Shown here: one piece after another, positions 11,957 to 15,560 of the stretch | How the letters are laid out: every line of letters begins with the position of its first letter | How positions within the stretch are numbered: the first letter of the stretch is position 1 | NCBI GenBank assembly: GCA_003151665.1 | Contig: PLYD01000179.1 | Span: 1-15,560, forward strand | Direction: 5' to 3' | Origin: Candidatus Dormiibacterota bacterium | Lineage (GTDB): Bacteria > Chloroflexota > Dormibacteria > Dormibacterales > Dormibacteraceae | Length of the DNA: 15,560 nt | Made by a program: the position numbers and the translations under genes | The notes under the pieces: generated by a model | Databases searched by the model: none | Seen by the model: the letters and a program-made list of their open reading frames with translations, nothing else | What the model was told of the DNA's origin: nothing

Positions 11957-13438
11957 GTGAAACGCAAACCCAACCTGTTCGATTCGAAGATCTTTCACGT
12001 CGAGAAAATCGAGCTCGATGGCGTGGAGGAGAGCTTTCTTCGAGGCGGTCGAAACCTGTTTCCCCTGCTGCCGAAGGCACTGGCGGGAATCTCACAGATC
12101 GGCGTCATCGGTTGGGGTTCGCAGGGCCCCGCGCAAGCCCAGAACCTGAAGGAATCACTTGCCGGCACCAGCCTGCGCGTCGCGGTCGGCCTTCGCCAGG
12201 GGTCGGAGTCCATGGCCGAAGCCCGGGCCGCCGGCTTCTCCGAGGAGGACGGGACGTTGGGGGAGATGTTCGACGTCATCCGCAAGTCAGACCTCGCGAT
12301 CTTGCTCATCTCCGATGCCGCCCAGGCCCAGCTTTATAAGAAGGTGTTCGAGGCGCTCCGACCCGGGGCAACGCTCGGCCTATCACACGGTTTTCTTCTC
12401 GGTTACCTCGAGACGACAGGCGAGAAGTTCCCTTCCAATATCAACGTCATCGCCGTCTGCCCGAAGGGAATGGGGCCATCGGTGCGCCGGCTGTACGAAC
12501 AGGGGCGCGAGGTGAACGGCGCCGGCATCAATACGAGCTTCGCCGTCGAGCAGGACCTCGATGGGCGCGCCACCGACATCGCACTTGCGTGGTCGGTTGC
12601 GCTGGGTGCGCCCTACACCTTCAAGACAACTTTGAAATCGGAGGTCGTCTCCGACCTGTTCGGCGAACGGAGCATCCTGCTCGGCGCCGTCCATGGCATC
12701 GTCGAGGCGCTTTATCAGCGCTACCTCGAAGAGGGTGCCGAACCGGAGGACGCTTTCAAGCGGGCATGCGAGTCGTTGACAGGGCCCATACGCGAGACCA
12801 TCTCGCGACATGGCCTGGTCGCGCTCGACGAGCACCTCGACGCTGAGGGACGGCGCGACTTCCGGCGTTCTTACGACGCCACCTACTCGTCGTTCAAGAG
12901 CGTGATGGCGGAGATCTACGACGAGGTGATGTCGGGCAACGAGATCAAGAGCGTGGTCATGGCGGCCAATCGCTTTGGCGAGTACCCGATGTCGACCATC
13001 GACAAGTCGCCGATGTGGGCAGCCGGGGCTCATGTGCGAAGCCACCGCGCTCAGAACAAAACCGACATCGACGGGTTCACGGCCGGAACTTTCGCCGGGG
13101 CGATGATGGCCCAGGTCGACATCCTGATCGAGCACGGCCACCCGTACTCAGAGATTGCCAACGAGTCCATCATCGAGGCTGTCGACTCGCTGCTCCCCTA
13201 CATGCACGCACGTGGCGTGGCCTACATGGTCGACAACTGCTCGACCACAGCGCGCCTGGGATCCCGCAAGTGGGGCCCGCGCTTCCAGGCCATGCTCGAG
13301 CAGGTTGCGTTTCCCACGATGACGGAGCGCGACGCCACGCCGGAGGAGCTGCCCGACGGCTTCCTGACCCACCCGGTGCACGAAGTCCTGCACAGGCTGA
13401 GCGAGATGAGGCCGCCCATCGATATCGCGGTGGTCTAG
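11957..13438 (+). CDS. ilvC: Ketol-acid reductoisomerase, long plant-like class II
   Basis: The 493-residue enzyme isomerises and reduces acetolactate or acetohydroxybutyrate in valine/isoleucine synthesis. The nucleotide-binding loop is IGVIGWGSQGPAQAQNL (GWGSQG at 52-57), followed by GLRQGSES with Arg80 and Ser83, as in NADPH-using plant enzymes. CPKGMGPSVRRLY is at 168-180. The metal ligands lie in SDLFGERSILLG (Asp233, Glu237) and ANESIIEAVDSL (Glu403, Glu407). MHARG and DNCSTTARLGSRKW follow near the C-terminus. The length and these blocks match the plant/class II form, not the roughly 330-residue class I form usual in Actinobacteria. GTG 11957 fits where similarity begins; GTG 11939 is an alternative, both without SD. 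The gene ends in a CTAG shared with the convergent ThDP gene. Confidence 0.96.
   Translation: MKRKPNLFDSKIFHVEKIELDGVEESFLRGGRNLFPLLPKALAGISQIGVIGWGSQGPAQAQNLKESLAGTSLRVAVGLRQGSESMAEARAAGFSEEDGTLGEMFDVIRKSDLAILLISDAAQAQLYKKVFEALRPGATLGLSHGFLLGYLETTGEKFPSNINVIAVCPKGMGPSVRRLYEQGREVNGAGINTSFAVEQDLDGRATDIALAWSVALGAPYTFKTTLKSEVVSDLFGERSILLGAVHGIVEALYQRYLEEGAEPEDAFKRACESLTGPIRETISRHGLVALDEHLDAEGRRDFRRSYDATYSSFKSVMAEIYDEVMSGNEIKSVVMAANRFGEYPMSTIDKSPMWAAGAHVRSHRAQNKTDIDGFTAGTFAGAMMAQVDILIEHGHPYSEIANESIIEAVDSLLPYMHARGVAYMVDNCSTTARLGSRKWGPRFQAMLEQVAFPTMTERDATPEELPDGFLTHPVHEVLHRLSEMRPPIDIAVV
13435..13438. other. Overlapping convergent stop codons in a CTAG
   Basis: The palindrome CTAG supplies the TAG stop of ilvC (13436-13438) on the plus strand and the TAG stop of the ThDP enzyme gene (13435-13437) on the minus strand. 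There is no intergenic space for a terminator, so the two transcripts must run into each other's coding region or end by a factor-dependent route. Confidence 0.9.
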
Positions 13439-15231
13439 AGGTACGTCTCCGTCGTCAGGTTGTTCAGTCTTGGGTTGAGCCCGATCACCTGGTCCGCGTC
13501 GATCGGCACGTCGACGACGATCGATTGGCCCGAACCCTTGTAGCAGGCCTCGAGGATCTCGTCCAGGTTGCCCAGGTCGGCCCGCAAGCGGAACCCGTCC
13601 CAACCATGCGCCTTGGCCGCCGCCACGAAGTCGATCGGAGCCAGCTTGCCGTGATACCGACCCTTGTCGACATCAGGGATCACGACCTCGAGACCCTTGT
13701 CGACGATCGCGTAGGTGCCGTTGTTGACGATGAACAGGTTCATGCCGATGTTGGCCGCCTCCGCGAGCGCGCCGCCGAACAAACGCCAGCACCCATCCCC
13801 CGAAAAAACGAAGGTGTGCAGACTTGGATCCGCGGCCTTGGCGCCCACGCCGAGCCCGAATGCTCCACCCATCGCGGAGCCGTCGTGGACCGTATGGAAA
13901 GGCATCGACTGGTGTGGCCTCTGGGTCACGTACTGGCGGTCCTTGTAGGCGGTGCAAACGTCGTCGAACCCGATGCTGTGCGGCCGCCACAACCTGTACA
14001 GCTCCCCGTAAAACTCGACAGCGTCGACGCAGCCCTTTCTGACCTCCCTCGAGATGGTCCGGGTATTCAAGTCTTTGGGGACGTCCACGTGCGGGCGATG
14101 ACCGACCTTGCCCTTGAGTCGAGGCAGCACCTCCTGAAGCGTCTTCTCGATGTCGCCGCGCACAACTCTGTAGTCGCCTTTGACGCGATGCCTGAAGTCG
14201 CCGTCCTTGTGGCCGTATGGCTCGTTCCACGCGGTGAAGTGCCAGACGTGGCCGGCGGGGATCGGACTGAGGTTCAGCGAGTATTCGCCCGAGTCGAAAC
14301 CGAGGCTGATCACGATGTCGTTCTCGTTCACGCTCCGCCAGAGCTTCATCGCCTCGTCGTTGCCGCCAAACGAGATGTATCCATAGCCGTAGGGGTTGTC
14401 CCGCGAGACGGCGTTGGCGCCGTTCACGGACCAGACAGTGGGCGCCTGGAGGAGGTCTGACAGCTCGGTGGTCAGCTCGGTGATGCCCGGGCATCGCGAG
14501 GCTTCCGCGCCGACGTAGATGATCACGCGCCGTCCGTTGACGAGGCTAGGCAGCTCGTGGACGAAACGATCGGCGTCGACCTGGTCAAAGGTGCGCGCCC
14601 GCTCGGCCTTTGCCACGTCGACCTGCACCTTCTGCGAAAGGATGTCCGGGTGGAATGCGATCGCCACCGGCTTCGACTCGGCGAGGATCGCCTGCGCCTG
14701 CTCGAGCTGCGCCTGCAGCTTGACGATGTCGTCGACGACGATGCAGGCGTCTCCCAGCTCCGCCCGAAGCTGGGGAATCACGTTCATCCCATGCTCGGAA
14801 ACGTCCTGGAGAGGCGAAAGGCCGATCGACAGCGTCGAGTTGAGGGCGATGACATAAACGGCGGGGATGTTGTGCAGCTTGGCGTCGGTGATGCCGCTCG
14901 AGCCGAGCTTGGTGGCCGCCCCGGTGGTGGTCAGGCAGCCGGCGACCTTGCCCGAAGCGAGGTAGTACCCGAGGGGGACGAAACCCGCCACGTACTCCCC
15001 CATCGTCTGCATCCGCGGTTTGCCGTCGCCGATCTGGTCGAGGCCGAGCAGCGGCTCGAGATGCTTGGCGACGTGGATGAGGCCGCCGCCGTTCACGCCG
15101 GAGAAGAAGGTGATCCCCCACTTCCTCAGCGTGTCGATCAGCGCGAAGTTGCCACTGGTTCGCTCCAGGGCGATGTCGGTGCGGCGGGTGGTGGCGGTGC
15201 TCACGGTTTTCTCCTTGTTCTCTTGACTCAT
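13435..15231 (-). CDS. Thiamine-diphosphate-dependent enzyme, acetolactate synthase / pyruvate oxidase superfamily
   Basis: The 598-residue protein has the three-domain layout of the superfamily. The N-terminal PYR-type domain has a candidate catalytic Glu79 in TMGEYVAGFVPLGYYLASGK. A middle domain includes VIIYVGAEASRCPG. The C-terminal PP domain has the cofactor motif SGDGCWRLFGGALAEAAN (GDG 478-480) through IVNNGTYAIV (NN 503-504). The usual HE pair is GE, and the surroundings differ from standard IlvB, so the reaction (acetolactate synthesis, decarboxylation or oxidation of a 2-oxo acid) is not settled. It follows leuA with a TGATG overlap and converges on ilvC, pointing to branched-chain amino acid metabolism; no ilvH/ilvN small subunit is adjacent. 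A second start, GTG 15204, has a strong SD (AAGGAG at 15211-15216) and would shorten it by nine residues. Confidence 0.85.
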   Translation of the reverse strand: MSQENKEKTVSTATTRRTDIALERTSGNFALIDTLRKWGITFFSGVNGGGLIHVAKHLEPLLGLDQIGDGKPRMQTMGEYVAGFVPLGYYLASGKVAGCLTTTGAATKLGSSGITDAKLHNIPAVYVIALNSTLSIGLSPLQDVSEHGMNVIPQLRAELGDACIVVDDIVKLQAQLEQAQAILAESKPVAIAFHPDILSQKVQVDVAKAERARTFDQVDADRFVHELPSLVNGRRVIIYVGAEASRCPGITELTTELSDLLQAPTVWSVNGANAVSRDNPYGYGYISFGGNDEAMKLWRSVNENDIVISLGFDSGEYSLNLSPIPAGHVWHFTAWNEPYGHKDGDFRHRVKGDYRVVRGDIEKTLQEVLPRLKGKVGHRPHVDVPKDLNTRTISREVRKGCVDAVEFYGELYRLWRPHSIGFDDVCTAYKDRQYVTQRPHQSMPFHTVHDGSAMGGAFGLGVGAKAADPSLHTFVFSGDGCWRLFGGALAEAANIGMNLFIVNNGTYAIVDKGLEVVIPDVDKGRYHGKLAPIDFVAAAKAHGWDGFRLRADLGNLDEILEACYKGSGQSIVVDVPIDADQVIGLNPRLNNLTTETYL

Positions 15232-15560
15232 CAAACCTGCTGGCGGGCGCGGCGAGTGGTATCTGCGCTGCCCGCCTTCTTTGGAAGCCGGTTGGCTGCG
15301 CTCACGACAGCCCTCAGCGAAGCGGTGAGGATGTTGGAGTGGAGCCCCACCCCCCAAACGGCGGCGCCATTCTCGCCGGCGGCTTCGATGTATGCGACGG
15401 CCGAGGCGTCCGAGCCGGCGCCAACAGCGTGCTCGACGTAGTCGACCACCTGTAGCTTTATCCCGCACTCGCGAGCCAGCGCATCGGTGAGGGCAGCGAT
15501 CGGTCCGTTCCCGGTGCCGACGATCGTGCGCTGCGCCCCGCCGGCTCGGATCACCGCCTG
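15231..15560 (-). CDS. leuA: 2-isopropylmalate synthase, C-terminal part (runs off the right edge)
   Basis: Only the last 109 codons are inside the window; the frame is open to the edge. They form the LeuA dimer/regulatory domain: GTGNGPIAALTDAL, then VDYVEHAVGAGSDASAVAYI, then VWGVGLHSNILTASLRAVVS and AANRL. The DYxEHA...GSDA and VWGVG..I.TASLRAVVSA pattern is that of the actinobacterial LeuA class, where leucine binds this domain for feedback inhibition. The catalytic TIM barrel would lie outside to the right. Citramalate or homocitrate synthases share the domain, but the block pattern favours LeuA. Its TGA stop overlaps the ATG of the ThDP enzyme gene (TGATG), so the two are probably cotranscribed and translationally coupled. 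The partial state is a window effect, not a truncation. Confidence 0.88.
   Translation of the reverse strand, partial: QAVIRAGGAQRTIVGTGNGPIAALTDALARECGIKLQVVDYVEHAVGAGSDASAVAYIEAAGENGAAVWGVGLHSNILTASLRAVVSAANRLPKKAGSADTTRRARQQV

Noticed and set aside
13015..14460. 481-codon plus-strand frame across the ilvC end and antisense to the ThDP gene
   Set aside because: It runs through two well-supported genes in other frames and has no domain character.
13435..15231. Naming the ThDP gene ilvB
   Set aside because: The cofactor motifs place it only in the superfamily. Its divergence from standard IlvB and the lack of a small subunit leave the reaction open.
1..15560. tRNA/rRNA genes, CRISPR arrays, insertion sequences, toxin-antitoxin or phage genes
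   Set aside because: No cloverleaf-like segment, spaced repeats, transposase or phage motifs were seen. Almost the whole window is occupied by metabolic and membrane protein genes.

Overview
The window is GC-rich, densely packed bacterial chromosomal DNA. It holds twelve complete protein genes, one gene cut by the right edge, and one candidate 13-codon leader ORF. No RNA genes, insertion sequences or CRISPR arrays were seen. Gene content fits a soil-type member of the Actinomycetota / Chloroflexota / Dormibacterota side of bacteria: the LeuA C-terminus is of actinobacterial type, most genes overlap or nearly touch, GTG/TTG starts are plausible, and many genes lack a clear Shine-Dalgarno (SD) site. 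The lineage is an inference from protein character, not from a marker gene.

Left part (1-2230): a two-domain VOC protein of the ring-cleaving dioxygenase (MhqO-like) type, then an ion-channel-family membrane protein whose selectivity filter is degenerate. The channel gene converges on a minus-strand phospholipase D-superfamily gene (2230-3858).

Middle (3859-9981): a 222-bp divergent intergenic region carries three small dyads, one matching the Gram-positive LexA-box pattern CGAAC-N4-GTTCG, and a strong SD in front of a tiny ORF that ends one base before the next gene. From there a tightly packed plus-strand operon runs: DUF1206 membrane protein, PAP2 phosphatase 1, polyphosphate kinase (ppk1), YegS/diacylglycerol-kinase-like lipid kinase, PAP2 phosphatase 2, PAP2 phosphatase 3. 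Spacings are 1-23 bp or overlaps. A fourth, different PAP2 gene (minus strand, paired with a LapA-domain gene) converges on it and overlaps its last 41 bases. With the divergent PLD gene, this makes a local concentration of phospholipid/lipid-phosphate and polyphosphate enzymes: one lipid kinase, four lipid-phosphate-phosphatase-like proteins, one PLD and one polyphosphate kinase. It is the most system-like part of the window.

Right part (11089-15560): amino-acid biosynthesis. A monofunctional prephenate dehydratase (pheA) is followed by a ketol-acid reductoisomerase (ilvC) of the long, plant-like class II type. Converging on ilvC, and sharing a CTAG in which both stop codons lie, is a thiamine-diphosphate enzyme of the acetolactate synthase / pyruvate oxidase superfamily. 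It directly follows, with a TGATG overlap, the 3' end of leuA (2-isopropylmalate synthase), which leaves the window. The context ties this divergent ThDP enzyme to branched-chain amino acid metabolism, but its substrate cannot be read from the sequence.
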